Shown here: in pieces, positions 34,911-43,250 of the stretch
How the letters are laid out: every line of letters starts with the position of its first letter
How positions within the stretch are numbered: position 1 is the first letter of the stretch
Assembly (NCBI GenBank): GCA_964541255.1
Contig: CAZIPL010000001.1
Span: 1 to 64,000 of the forward strand
From: CAYOSU01 sp964541255
GTDB taxonomy: Bacteria > Bacillota > Clostridia > Christensenellales > CAMQZB01
Length of the DNA: 64,000 nucleotides
Reading direction: 5' to 3'
Notes under the pieces: model-generated
Told to the model about the DNA's origin: nothing
Databases searched by the model: none
Seen by the model: only the letters and a program-made list of their open reading frames with translations
Position numbers and translations under genes: made by a program

Positions 34911-35879
34911 TCAAGCAAGTGCAACGCCAAAGAATATTTCGTAGGGGGTTTTCCACCCCAAGCATTTTTTAGGTCTTTTGTTTATGGATAATACTACTTC
35001 GTTTAGGCTTTTTTCGTCCAATGTATGAAAATTATATCCTTTGGGATAATAAAATCTTAATATATCGTTTGTATTTTCATTTGTTCCTCTTTGCCATGGT
35101 TTATGTGGCTCTGCAAAATACACCTCCGCATTTATTCTTTTCTCTAATTCTCTGAATTCCGAAAATTCAGATCCATTATCCAACAAAATACTTTTAACCG
35201 GTTTACTCTTTAATAGCTTTTCTATCATTTCTCTTGTTTCAGTAGCCGACCGACTTCGTATTATTCTCGCACATAAATATCTACTCTTTCTATTCACCAA
35301 TGTTACTAATAAACCTTTTCCGATTCCTCCGTAAACGGTATCACCCTCCCAATCGCCTATTCGCATACGTTTTTTGATCTCATCTTTCCATTCGGGGTGT
35401 ATAGTATTATAGTTGCTGCTTCGAGGATATCTATGTTTATCTCGTCGTCTTAAGTGTTCTTTTGCTGTAATTTTGGGAAATCTATTCTCTTTTATTGCTC
35501 TATATATCGTTGATACGCTTATTCTTTTACGTTGGGGATTCTCCAATCCCCAACGTCCGCTTATTTGTTCCGGGCTCCAATATTCTTTTAGGTGTTTTAC
35601 GACATATTCCCATTCTTCTGTATTTGGTTTTAAAGCATAATTATCTCGGTGGCGTCTTCGCATTATATATAAAGTTTGAGCTCTCCACGAATTATACCAA
35701 AACGTATTATCCGACTTTCCGTGAGGTTTGAATTTCGCTTTATTTCTTCTTACTTCTCGACTGATTGTAGACGGACTTCTCCCTAATATATCTGCAATTC
35801 CCCTAAAACTAATTCCTTCGGCAAGAAATTTTTGTAGACTTTTTCTTTCTTCTATTGTAAAATGATTATATGACTTCAT
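34911..35879 (-). CDS. IS30-family transposase
   Basis: An apparently intact 322-residue DDE transposase. The N-terminal helix-turn-helix (FRGIADILGRSPSTISREVRR, about residues 24-44) binds the element ends. The catalytic domain carries the first Asp in IGDWEGDTV, the second in LLDNGSEF and the Glu in GTNENTND, matching the IS30 DDE pattern. The C-terminus RPKKCLGWKTPYEIF is also typical. The frame is uninterrupted, so the element may still be mobile. Its stop codon lies at or just outside the left inverted repeat. Confidence 0.95.
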   Translation of the reverse strand: MKSYNHFTIEERKSLQKFLAEGISFRGIADILGRSPSTISREVRRNKAKFKPHGKSDNTFWYNSWRAQTLYIMRRRHRDNYALKPNTEEWEYVVKHLKEYWSPEQISGRWGLENPQRKRISVSTIYRAIKENRFPKITAKEHLRRRDKHRYPRSSNYNTIHPEWKDEIKKRMRIGDWEGDTVYGGIGKGLLVTLVNRKSRYLCARIIRSRSATETREMIEKLLKSKPVKSILLDNGSEFSEFRELEKRINAEVYFAEPHKPWQRGTNENTNDILRFYYPKGYNFHTLDEKSLNEVVLSINKRPKKCLGWKTPYEIFFGVALA

Positions 35880-36042
35880 ACTACTCCTTTGTATATGTGT
35901 TTTGTGGATAATTACATTTTATACTTTGGACGATATGAAGTCTATTCTTTTTATCTAAGTCTATATTCTTCATTCAAGGCTTCGCCTTTTATTCAAAATA
36001 TAGACTTTCCTTAATGGGCTTTCTTATTCTTGTGTTGCACTT
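34917..36042 (-). mobile_element. IS30-type insertion sequence
   Basis: The element is about 1.13 kb. The left end reads AAGTGCAACGCCAAAGAATA and the right end, on the other strand, AAGTGCAACACAAGAATAAG: nine identical terminal bases and a related continuation. One full transposase gene fills most of it. I cannot identify a clear target-site duplication, so the exact outer bases may be off by a few positions. Confidence 0.75.
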
Positions 36043-36135
36043 CAAATTATATCCTATCCACCTCCCTCGTATAATATAATTAATTAGTTTTTTTGCAAGG
36101 AACTAAAGTTCTGTCCTGCCTTGCCACAATCAGAG
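36043..36135. other. Short gap between insertion sequence and tRNA unit
   Basis: AT-rich with a TATAAT-like stretch at 36071-36080; no gene seen. Confidence 0.4.
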
Positions 36136-36175
36136 CAAAACAAAAGGAACCAATAAATTGGTTCCTTTTGTTTTG
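36136..36175 (-). terminator. Terminator of tRNA-Thr
   Basis: Perfect 19-bp stem (CAAAACAAAAGGAACCAAT with its complement) directly after the tRNA 3' end, with T-rich 3' arm on the minus strand. It overlaps the last bases of the encoded CCA. Confidence 0.75.
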
Positions 36176-36249
36176 GAGCTGATAGCGGGAATCGGACCCG
36201 CGACCCCATCCCTACCAAGGATGTGCTCTACCGACTGAGCCATATCAGC
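36174..36249 (-). tRNA. tRNA-Thr (anticodon GGT)
   Basis: On the minus strand the sequence folds as a full cloverleaf: acceptor arms GCTGATA/TATCAGC, D arm GCTC/GAGC, anticodon stem CATCC/GGATG with loop TTGGTAG (anticodon GGT), and T arm GCGGG/CCCGC with loop TCCGATT. The 3' CCA is encoded. Confidence 0.97.
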
Positions 36250-36341
36250 ATCAACTTTGATATTATAGGGGATAATAGGATTTTTGTCAATAAAAAATGG
36301 ACAAAAACTCGCGGAAAAATTTCGATTGTCAAAAATTCTCT

Positions 36342-37289
36342 TTATTGTCGCGATTTCTTTCTAAGGTCGTCAAAGTCGAAAGGTATTGTGCGAGAGGTCG
36401 TTTTGTCAAATAATCTCGATGCGAGGCGCTGGTCGTATCTTTCTGCCACTAAGTCGGGCGAAAGGTTTGTCGTTACGATAGTGAGCTTCCCGTGGTTATT
36501 TCTTTCGTTGAGAAGATTTGTCAAATACTCTTTCGTCACGTTGCGGAAAATCGGCTCTGTGCCCAAATCGTCGATAAGAAGTACGTCGCTGTTGCATGCT
36601 GCGGCGAACGATTCAGACAAGCTTTCGTCGAAGCTTGTATGATATTTGAGGAAGAAATTATTGAGCGAAAATGCCGACAGCGTCAACGTATCGAATCCGC
36701 GTTGGCTAAGTTCTTTTGCGATTGCCTTTGCAAAATACGTTTTTCCCGTTCCGCTTTTGCCTACAAACGCGAAGAATCTCGGCGCGTTTTTAGGGAAGCT
36801 TTCGCAAAGCGACATAAACTTATTTTTGAGCGTCGAATATTTTTCCGACTGCTCGTCGTTCTCGAAAGGGGAGAAGATAGTCGAAAGCGCAGGAACGTCG
36901 TTGCCGTTTTCGCCTAAACTACGCTCTCTCAATTTATTGATAAGCTCTGTTTTGCACTTGCATGTCTTGCCGCCTACATATCCCGTATCGCCGCAAACTT
37001 TGCAATAGTAATTCGGCTCGAGGTTTTTGAGCTTCAATCCGTGAGTATTCAAAAGCGCTTCGAGAATGTTTGTTGTTTTAGAAAGCTCTTTTTCTGCCTC
37101 ATTACGTTCTTTCGAGCCGTTTTCGAGCCTTGTCAATACAATTTCAAGCTCTTTTACTTTTGCGTATTGCTCTGAAAAGCCCGTTATTTTTTTTGCGGTG
37201 GCGAGGTTTTTCTCCGCGGCAATATTTGCTATATAATTTCTTGCCGAAATTGTTTTGTCTGCTTTGTGGGCGATAAGCTTGTCGTTCAT
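36342..37289 (-). CDS. DnaC/DnaI-like helicase-loader ATPase
   Basis: A 315-residue AAA+ ATPase of the DnaC/DnaI/IstB group. The N-terminal 90 residues are helical and are followed by four cysteines (Cys96, 99, 110, 112), as in DnaI, then Walker A GKSGTGKT (177-184), Walker B VLLIDDLG and the sensor region TIVTTNLSPD. In Bacillota this protein loads the replicative helicase onto DNA. It begins four bases after the DnaD-like gene on the same strand, the usual primosomal neighbour, and has no strong ribosome binding site of its own, so translation is probably coupled. An IstB transposition ATPase is unlikely, as no matching transposase is adjacent. Confidence 0.92.
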   Translation of the reverse strand: MNDKLIAHKADKTISARNYIANIAAEKNLATAKKITGFSEQYAKVKELEIVLTRLENGSKERNEAEKELSKTTNILEALLNTHGLKLKNLEPNYYCKVCGDTGYVGGKTCKCKTELINKLRERSLGENGNDVPALSTIFSPFENDEQSEKYSTLKNKFMSLCESFPKNAPRFFAFVGKSGTGKTYFAKAIAKELSQRGFDTLTLSAFSLNNFFLKYHTSFDESLSESFAAACNSDVLLIDDLGTEPIFRNVTKEYLTNLLNERNNHGKLTIVTTNLSPDLVAERYDQRLASRLFDKTTSRTIPFDFDDLRKKSRQ

Positions 37290-37292
37290 AGA

Positions 37293-38741
37293 TTAAAAAT
37301 CGAGATCCTCGATAGATGTATAAACCGCGTCCCAATCCTCTTTAGTATAGGAATGATTGAGCATTTCGGTTTTCGGAGCCTGTTTTTGTGCGATTTGTTT
37401 CTCGCTGTTTTTCTTGATTTCTTCTAAGGTGTTAAGTCCTTTTTCTCTGAAAGAGTTGAGAAGCTTTGCTAAGTATGCATAAGGGGAGTTTGCGTTTTTG
37501 GCAAGGCTAGCCGCATAAACGATAACGTCGTGTGAGCTTGAGATTGCCTCGAAAGACTTATATTGTCTTCTGTCGAAAGCGTTGACTTTTCTCGAAAGCT
37601 CGAGCGCGTCAACCATTTCTTGAACGAGCTTGTCCTTTTCTGCGACCATAGCGACGTATTCGTCGAAGTCTTTAGAAGTGAATATTCCGAGTTTAGAGAA
37701 TTTATATACGGTCTCGTCCATTTTGGAAAGAGTACGCAAATCCGACTTAAAGCAAAACTCGGCAAGCTTTACGAGAAGTTCTTTTTCAAATCCCATTGCT
37801 ATCCACTTGACGATATACGTACTAATCTCCGCGTCGAGCGATTCGAGGAATACGCCTAGCGCTTTGTTTATCTCGATGGCGAGATTTTTCATATCCTTCT
37901 TTGACTCCAAAAAGTCCGTAATCTCTTTTTCGGAGAATAGCTTATATGAATACAGCTCGCTCATCAAAAGGTCGAGTTTTTTCAAGGCGTTGTTTTCTTT
38001 TTTAACGCCGTTTGCCGCTGCAAGAACGGCTTTTTTGTCAAAGCCCATCGAAATCCACTTTTTATAGGTGTTGTTATCTTCGATATCGACTTTTTTCTTA
38101 AGTCCCAGTTTTTTGATTACGTCTGCAACGTCGCCCGTTTGCAGGTGGTATGCCGAAAGCTCTTCTTCGACGGCTTTAATCGTCGTGATGTTTTTGTAGG
38201 CAAAATTCTTCGCTGTCGTCAGAATATATTTCAAACCTACCTTTTCGCCTGCGACCTTGACGCAATAAGACGCTATCAAGAGGAACGCTTCGGGCTGAAT
38301 GTGATATAGCTCGATAACGTTATAGCACTCCATAAGCTCGTTAGGCGACATCATGCGATTTGAAAGAATTTTGAAAAGTTCTTTGTTGAATTCGTCGTAT
38401 TTGCCCGGCTTAATCTTTCTCGGCTTTACGGGGTTATTCGAAACGGAACGGAAGACGACGGATAGGGGATTTATTCCTGTCAAGTCGCATACGCCCAATG
38501 CTTCGAGGTTTTCGAACGCGCGTTTAACTTCGTCTTGCGAAATACCCAAAGCCGAAGAGAAAGTATTCTCGTCCGCATCGACTCCCGCGTGCGCGAGATA
38601 AAGCCCGTAAAGGTAAACCTTCACGTCGTTTTCGTCCGCGTTTTTGAGGTATTCGCAGATGAATATGTTGTCTACGGCGGTGAAACCGCCCATAAGGTAT
38701 TCGGGCGAAAGATGCACGATTGATCTCGGATTATAGTCCAT
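37293..38741 (-). CDS. DnaD/DnaB-like primosomal protein
   Basis: A 482-residue protein with an N-terminal winged-helix region (about residues 1-110) and tandem DnaD-type C-terminal helical domains, recognisable by repeated W-I-x-M-G-F-x-K/E motifs (KKWISMGFDKKAVLAAA and VKWIAMGFEKELLVKLA). The family remodels origin DNA and recruits the helicase loader during initiation or restart of replication. It is directly followed by the DnaI-like gene, which supports this role. AGAGGAAG precedes the ATG. The neighbouring hydrolase-like gene is divergent. Confidence 0.9.
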   Translation of the reverse strand: MDYNPRSIVHLSPEYLMGGFTAVDNIFICEYLKNADENDVKVYLYGLYLAHAGVDADENTFSSALGISQDEVKRAFENLEALGVCDLTGINPLSVVFRSVSNNPVKPRKIKPGKYDEFNKELFKILSNRMMSPNELMECYNVIELYHIQPEAFLLIASYCVKVAGEKVGLKYILTTAKNFAYKNITTIKAVEEELSAYHLQTGDVADVIKKLGLKKKVDIEDNNTYKKWISMGFDKKAVLAAANGVKKENNALKKLDLLMSELYSYKLFSEKEITDFLESKKDMKNLAIEINKALGVFLESLDAEISTYIVKWIAMGFEKELLVKLAEFCFKSDLRTLSKMDETVYKFSKLGIFTSKDFDEYVAMVAEKDKLVQEMVDALELSRKVNAFDRRQYKSFEAISSSHDVIVYAASLAKNANSPYAYLAKLLNSFREKGLNTLEEIKKNSEKQIAQKQAPKTEMLNHSYTKEDWDAVYTSIEDLDF

Positions 38742-38765
38742 TTACTTCCTCTTACAAAAAAAAGA

Positions 38766-38794
38766 TTGAAAATTCCAATAAATTGTGCTATAAT
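38766..38794 (+). promoter_or_regulatory. Promoter of the hydrolase-like/lepB unit
   Basis: TTGAAA (38766-38771), 17 bases, TATAAT (38789-38794). It predicts a leader of about 110 bases. Confidence 0.75.
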
Positions 38795-38822
38795 ACCCTT
38801 TATCAGGGAAATAAGCATACTT

Positions 38823-38896
38823 TGGTATTGCGTTTTGCGATTTTCGCATAAACATAATACCATACAAAATGGGGGAAAATCAATATAATTTTCCCC
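38823..38896 (+). promoter_or_regulatory. Structured 5' leader with two hairpins
   Basis: TGGTATT (38823-38829) pairs with AATACCA (38856-38862) around a GCGA/TCGC inner stem, and GGGGAAAAT (38872-38880) pairs with ATTTTCCCC (38888-38896) just before the ribosome binding site. It matches no riboswitch that I recognise. The second hairpin could affect translation. Confidence 0.45.
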
Positions 38897-38911
38897 GTTG
38901 AGGAAAATTTT

Positions 38912-40600
38912 ATGGCAAACATTATATCACCCGAAGAACTATGGAGCAACGAAACGCTACCCGAAGAACTTGACGCCGAAATACGCGCGACTAAAAAAGC
39001 GGGCGGCAATGTTTATTGCGACGTATATTTCAACGGAAGAAAATGCGGAGACGAAGTGACGAGAATATACGGCGTTTTGGCTTATCCCGAGGGGAAAGAG
39101 CATTTGCCCGTCGTTTTGCTTGTTCACGACACCGATTCGTCCGTCGATCAATCGTACATCGATTACTTCCTATCGATGAATTTTGCCGTCTTTATGTGCG
39201 ATATGTACGGCAAAGCCGAGAACAGAAAGTATACTTATTATCCAGATGCGCTTTTTTATGCCAACAGAATCGAGAACGAGACTTCTTCGATAAGAACGGT
39301 TGTCGATTCGCCCAAAAAGACAATGGTCTTCGAATGGACTTACGTTCAGCGTTTTGCGATAAAGTTTTTGAAGTCGACTCCCGAGGTTGACGGAAGCAAA
39401 ATCGCCGCCGTCGGAATAAGGGACGGTTCGGAGATAGTATGGCAGCTTTCCTACTTAGAGCCAGAGCTTTCGTGTGCCGCAGCGCTTTTTTATGCTGGGT
39501 GGGGTGAACTTGGCAGAAGTTATAAAAACGACGGAAACAAGCAAAGTGAAATAACGAACGAGCTTGCCGCATACGTAGCTTCCTTATCGCCGCAAAGCTA
39601 TGCGCCGATAATAAAAACTCCTATGATATATATAACCGCCTCGAACAGCGAGGAGGCAAACATTGACAGAGCGCTCGACACTATGGCAAGGATAAACGGC
39701 GAAGTGCAGTCGCTTACGTATATTTCGCCAAACACTATCGACAGCATAGATTATCTCGGAACGAGGGATTTGAAGCTTTGGCTTTGCGAGCATCTTCTCG
39801 ACGCGAACATCGTTCTTCCCGATAAGCCGATGTTGTCGCTCGAAAACTTTTCAAACAAACTTTTGGCAAAGTGCGTCGTAGACGATCCGCTTACCGTCAA
39901 AAACGTCACGCTGTATTATGCCGAGGGTAGCTTTATTCCCTCCCGTCGTTGCTATACCGCAAGACCGCTTTCTCTGTCGGGCGGCGGAGATTACGTAGGA
40001 AGCGTTGATATAGCGAATTCCGAGTCTTTCCTATATGCCTTTGTCAACGTAGAGTTCGTTACGGGTTATACGATAACGTCGAATTTAGCCAATGTTCATC
40101 TTTCCGAAATGGGCTTTAGCAAAGAGCCGACTCGCGAAAAACTCATATATAACGGTCTTATGGAAGAAGACGCTTTCTATGCGATTCCCTCTCCTTGCGA
40201 TAAGAGCGCAAAAGGCACGTTCGTAGATAAAAAATCTATTTTCGTCAAAGAGGGCGCGGGCGGCATAGAGGGTATTTCGAGCGCGTTGTGCCTTTCGACA
40301 TTCAAGCTTTCAAACCCCGCTTTTTGCGGCGACGGCGACGAGCTTTTGGTGTTTGATGTATGTACCGAAAACGTTATGTCGATAACTATATCGGCATATT
40401 GCGCTTTGGGAAGCGAGGGAAGAGACGTCCATAAAGCAACGATTGCAACTGTCGGAGGCCCTTTATGGCAAAACTTCAAGCTTCAAAAGTCCGATTTCAA
40501 GGACGAAACGAATAAGCCGCTTTCCGATTGGAAAGATATCAACCTCGTATGCTTCGAGGGGGACGGCGAGTTTATCGTGAACAACATTTTGTGGATTTGA
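38912..40600 (+). CDS. Alpha/beta-hydrolase-fold protein lacking the catalytic serine
   Basis: A 562-residue protein. Residues 20-290 follow the dienelactone-hydrolase or acetyl-xylan-esterase plan (LPVVLLVHDTDS, then strand-turn VGIRDGSEIVW), but the nucleophile elbow reads GIRDG where active enzymes have G-x-S-x-G, and no catalytic His is evident near the end of the domain. Residues from about 310 on form beta-rich segments, perhaps a carbohydrate- or protein-binding module. No signal peptide is seen. GAGGAAAATTTT precedes the ATG. lepB starts seven bases downstream, so the two are one unit. Probably a non-catalytic binding or scaffold protein. Confidence 0.75.
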   Translation: MANIISPEELWSNETLPEELDAEIRATKKAGGNVYCDVYFNGRKCGDEVTRIYGVLAYPEGKEHLPVVLLVHDTDSSVDQSYIDYFLSMNFAVFMCDMYGKAENRKYTYYPDALFYANRIENETSSIRTVVDSPKKTMVFEWTYVQRFAIKFLKSTPEVDGSKIAAVGIRDGSEIVWQLSYLEPELSCAAALFYAGWGELGRSYKNDGNKQSEITNELAAYVASLSPQSYAPIIKTPMIYITASNSEEANIDRALDTMARINGEVQSLTYISPNTIDSIDYLGTRDLKLWLCEHLLDANIVLPDKPMLSLENFSNKLLAKCVVDDPLTVKNVTLYYAEGSFIPSRRCYTARPLSLSGGGDYVGSVDIANSESFLYAFVNVEFVTGYTITSNLANVHLSEMGFSKEPTREKLIYNGLMEEDAFYAIPSPCDKSAKGTFVDKKSIFVKEGAGGIEGISSALCLSTFKLSNPAFCGDGDELLVFDVCTENVMSITISAYCALGSEGRDVHKATIATVGGPLWQNFKLQKSDFKDETNKPLSDWKDINLVCFEGDGEFIVNNILWI

Positions 40601-40606
40601 ACATAA

Positions 40607-41149
40607 ATGACAGAACAAAAAGACGATAACAAAATAAATAATAATACAAAAAAAGAACGGCTTTTGAATATCGCGATAGCCGTTCTTTCGGCATTACTCG
40701 TTTTGGTTGTCGTATATTCGCTTTTTTTCGACACGGTAAGGGTTTTGCAAACGAGTATGCTCCCGACGATAGAAAGCGGATCTTATGTTTTTATAAGAAA
40801 AACGCATGATGTTAAGCGCGGCGATATAGTCGTTTTCAAGGACGATTCGATAGAAAAGAACATGCTGATAAAGCGCGTCGTCGCAATAGGCGGCGATACT
40901 ATTTCGATTGCCGAAGACGGAATTTTGAGGATAAAATATATCGACGAAAAGGGAGAAGAGGCTTTAATCGAATATGACGAGCCGTATATAAAAGACGGCG
41001 AAAATATAATAATTCCCGAAACGTATATTCCGATAGGGTATGTCTATCTTCTCGGCGACAACAGAATCGTGTCCCTCGATTCGAGCGAGTTCGGCGCTGT
41101 TCTTCAAAACAAAATAATAGGCAAAATGCTTTTTGTCTTCGGTAAATAA
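40607..41149 (+). CDS. lepB: Signal peptidase I
   Basis: This membrane-bound serine protease removes Sec signal peptides from exported proteins. The 180-residue protein has one N-terminal membrane helix (about 20-40), the catalytic Ser50 in QTSMLPTIESG, the general-base Lys89 in NMLIKRVVAIGGD, and the C-terminal box GYVYLLGDNRIVSLDS. Its size matches short Gram-positive SipS-type enzymes. It lies seven bases after the hydrolase-like gene and lacks its own ribosome binding site, so translation is probably coupled. Confidence 0.94.
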   Translation: MTEQKDDNKINNNTKKERLLNIAIAVLSALLVLVVVYSLFFDTVRVLQTSMLPTIESGSYVFIRKTHDVKRGDIVVFKDDSIEKNMLIKRVVAIGGDTISIAEDGILRIKYIDEKGEEALIEYDEPYIKDGENIIIPETYIPIGYVYLLGDNRIVSLDSSEFGAVLQNKIIGKMLFVFGK

Positions 41150-41257
41150 AGATAAGTCAATCCGAAAACGGTTAGTTTAATGATTTTTATCGGTTCGTTT
41201 GGATTATTTGTATGAATACTCATATGTACTTCGATTATATTGAGGTACTTTTTAATA

Positions 41258-41287
41258 TAAAAAGTTCGGAAGAAAAAACTTCCGAAC
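41258..41287 (-). terminator. Terminator of the DUF1540-like gene
   Basis: GTTCGGAAG/CTTCCGAAC stem; on the minus strand it is followed by TTTTTATATT. It lies between convergent genes and may serve both. Confidence 0.75.
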
Positions 41288-41332
41288 AAAGCAATAAAAA
41301 ATCAACAAAAGAGTTTTTCAAAAAATCTAACC

Positions 41333-41476
41333 TTAGATTTCTTCGTAATCGTCGCAATAATGCGCGGTTTTTTCTTTTTTGCAGTTAGTGATTTTAATGC
41401 AATCCTTAGTGCATCTACAGCCTTTTTCGTTAAACTTGCATGATTCCACGCAACAGCTCAATTTGTTTTTGTCCAT
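41333..41476 (-). CDS. Small Cys-rich DUF1540-like protein
   Basis: A 47-residue protein starting MDKNKLSCCVESCKFNEKG. Its seven cysteines are spaced as in the DUF1540 family, small metal-binding or disulfide-rich proteins common in Clostridia, where some are linked to sporulation. AAAAGGAGAATAAA precedes the ATG at 41476. A much longer open frame runs upstream of this start, but it lacks coding character there and covers the promoter of rplI on the other strand. The gene is monocistronic, with its own terminator. Confidence 0.8.
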   Translation of the reverse strand: MDKNKLSCCVESCKFNEKGCRCTKDCIKITNCKKEKTAHYCDDYEEI

Positions 41477-41543
41477 TTTATTCTCCTTTTGGGTTTTGAT
41501 AGTATTATGCGCGAAAGAAAAGAATAATATACCGAAAAACAAT

Positions 41544-41572
41544 TTGACAAAAATATGCAATAACGATAAAAT
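41544..41572 (+). promoter_or_regulatory. rplI promoter
   Basis: TTGACA (41544-41549), 17 bases, TAAAAT (41567-41572), about 15 bases before the ribosome binding site. Confidence 0.8.
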
Positions 41573-41594
41573 TAAATCAAAAAGGAGTGAGATT

Positions 41595-42038
41595 ATGAAA
41601 GTTATTCTTCTTAAAGATGTAAAAGCTCTCGGAAAAGCCGAAGAGGTCAAGGAAGTAAGCGACGGCTACGCAAGAAACTATCTTTTCAAAAACGGTCTTG
41701 CAAAGGAAGCTACGTCGGAGGGTATCAATTCCATTCGTATAAAGAAAGAAACGGAAGCATATAAGGACGCCGAAAAGAAGCGTATTGCGAAAGAAAACAG
41801 AGATAAGATAAACGGCATTACGGTTGAAGTATCGGTTAAGTGCGGCGAAAAGGGCAAGGTATTCGGCTCCGTAACGTCGCAAGCCATTGCCGATGCGATA
41901 AATAAATGTGGTTTTGAAATCGACAAAAAGATGCTCGTAATCAAAGAGGCTATCAAAAACGTAGGCGTATACGACGTCGAAGTGAAGTTTATGCCCGACG
42001 TTTCCGCAAAGATTAAGGTTGACGTCAAACCTCTTTAA
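41595..42038 (+). CDS. rplI: 50S ribosomal protein L9
   Basis: A structural protein of the large ribosomal subunit. The 147-residue sequence has the N-terminal domain MKVILLKDVKALGKAEEVKEV, the family signature DGYARNYLFKNGLAKEAT, a long connecting helix (about 45-75) and the C-terminal rRNA-binding domain. The start follows AAAGGAGTGAGATT. In many Bacillota rplI lies next to dhh and dnaB; here it leads a unit with the NYN-domain gene, which begins right after it. Confidence 0.97.
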   Translation: MKVILLKDVKALGKAEEVKEVSDGYARNYLFKNGLAKEATSEGINSIRIKKETEAYKDAEKKRIAKENRDKINGITVEVSVKCGEKGKVFGSVTSQAIADAINKCGFEIDKKMLVIKEAIKNVGVYDVEVKFMPDVSAKIKVDVKPL

Positions 42039-42077
42039 TCGATGAAGAAAAGCGTAAAAACCAAAGGATTTGAAAGT

Positions 42078-42872
42078 ATGGAAGAGGGAAAGATATATAA
42101 AATCGCACTTTTGATAGATGCCGAGAACGTATCGCAAAGCTATATGAAGTCGATATTCGACGAGCTTGCGAAATACGGCGACGTAACGTTTAAACGCATA
42201 TACGGCGACTGGACGAACCAGAGTATGTCGAGGTGGAAAACACCCATTTCGGAATACGCGCTAATGCCCGTTCAGCAGTTCCAGAATACGACGAGCAAGA
42301 ACTCTTCCGATTCTGCGCTTATCATCGACGCGATGGATATTTTATATTCCGATTCCGTAAATTGCTTTTGCATAGTGTCGTCGGACAGCGATTTCACTCG
42401 TTTGATAACGAGAATGCGCGAGGACGGAAATTATGTTATCGGTATGGGTGAAAAGAAAGCTCCAAAGCCTCTTGTCAGAGTTTGCGATAAGTTTGTTTAC
42501 CTTGACGTGATTTCGGGCGATGACGACGAAAAGAACGACAAAAAGAGCGATAAGAACGTAAAATCGTCATCCAAGCAAACGACTAACGGCGGAGCTAAAA
42601 CTCGAAACGTCAACAGAAAAACAAGAGCGCTCGAACACGATAAGATCGATGCCGCAATGAAGATTATAGACGAAATTTCCGGCGACGACGGATATGCGAA
42701 CTTCTCGGAGGTTTATAACCGCTTGACCAAGCTGTATTCCGATATGGACGCGGCGAACTACGGCTATGCGAAAGCATCCGATTTGTTTGCGGCTTGCGAT
42801 GCGTTTATACTCAAAAAAGAATCCTCTAAGGGGAATAAGGCTTTCCACGTTCTTATAAGAGTAAACGAATGA
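42078..42872 (+). CDS. NYN-domain (PIN-like) protein with C-terminal LOTUS/OST-HTH domain
   Basis: A predicted RNA-acting protein of 264 residues. The N-terminal NYN domain (IALLIDAENVS, then DSALIIDAMD and CIVSSDSDFTRLI) keeps the aspartates that coordinate metal in PIN-like ribonucleases. A Lys/Ser/Asp-rich linker follows (about 140-180), and then an OST-HTH/LOTUS fold (AAMKIIDEISGDDGYANFSEV to the C-terminus), which in other systems binds RNA. The ATG at 42078 has AAAGGA upstream; an ATG at 42042, four bases after the rplI stop, has none but would add 12 basic residues. It shares transcription with rplI and a 54-residue gene. The substrate is unknown. Confidence 0.87.
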   Translation: MEEGKIYKIALLIDAENVSQSYMKSIFDELAKYGDVTFKRIYGDWTNQSMSRWKTPISEYALMPVQQFQNTTSKNSSDSALIIDAMDILYSDSVNCFCIVSSDSDFTRLITRMREDGNYVIGMGEKKAPKPLVRVCDKFVYLDVISGDDDEKNDKKSDKNVKSSSKQTTNGGAKTRNVNRKTRALEHDKIDAAMKIIDEISGDDGYANFSEVYNRLTKLYSDMDAANYGYAKASDLFAACDAFILKKESSKGNKAFHVLIRVNE

Positions 42873-42883
42873 GGTGAAAATAT

Positions 42884-43048
42884 ATGAATAAGCTCGAAGC
42901 GTTGCGCTTATCCGAAACGTTGGATGAAGACGGCATTTCGGAGGAGGAAATGCGGGAAGATTACGAAAACAACCGCAAGAAAGATTACAGAGAAAAATAC
43001 AAGGAATTCTATTCCGACATAAAACTTTCCGTCAAGGAAGATTGGTAA
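42884..43048 (+). CDS. Small charged protein, 54 residues
   Basis: The frame starts MNKLEALRLSETLDEDGISE and is rich in Glu, Lys, Asp and Tyr, predicted to be mostly helical. GAGGTGAAAATAT provides a good ribosome binding site, and the gene begins 11 bases after the NYN/LOTUS gene, with a terminator after it. Codon use matches the neighbours. No family recognised. Its place makes an accessory role with the NYN protein possible. Confidence 0.7.
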   Translation: MNKLEALRLSETLDEDGISEEEMREDYENNRKKDYREKYKEFYSDIKLSVKEDW

Positions 43049-43073
43049 ATTATTTTTAATAAATAACAACAAA

Positions 43074-43106
43074 AAGGCAAGACTTTTCGGTCTTGCCTTA
43101 ATTTGT
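43074..43106 (+). terminator. Terminator of the rplI/NYN unit
   Basis: AAGGCAAGAC/GTCTTGCCTT stem with loop TTTTCG, then AATTTGT. Confidence 0.75.
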
Positions 43107-43250
43107 AATATGGAAGTTGTGGCGGCTTCAAAAGTGCAGAAGCTTTGTCGCATTTCGAGCGTTATTTGCATACGATTGTGTTGTTGCAAAAGCGAAGCGT
43201 TTTGCGATTTTGCTTAACAGAAAATTGTCAATAAATACTTTTGCCGATAA

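Noticed and set aside
34905..36050. Target-site duplication of the insertion sequence
   Set aside because: Flanking bases AGC and CAA do not match, and the exact ends are uncertain, so no duplication is claimed.
36342..37289. IstB transposition ATPase belonging to the nearby insertion sequence
   Set aside because: The insertion sequence is IS30-type, which needs no IstB. The gene carries DnaI-like cysteines and pairs with a DnaD-like gene.
41477..41650. Longer start for the DUF1540-like protein
   Set aside because: The extra residues are hydrophobic nonsense relative to the family, and the ribosome binding site lies at the internal ATG.
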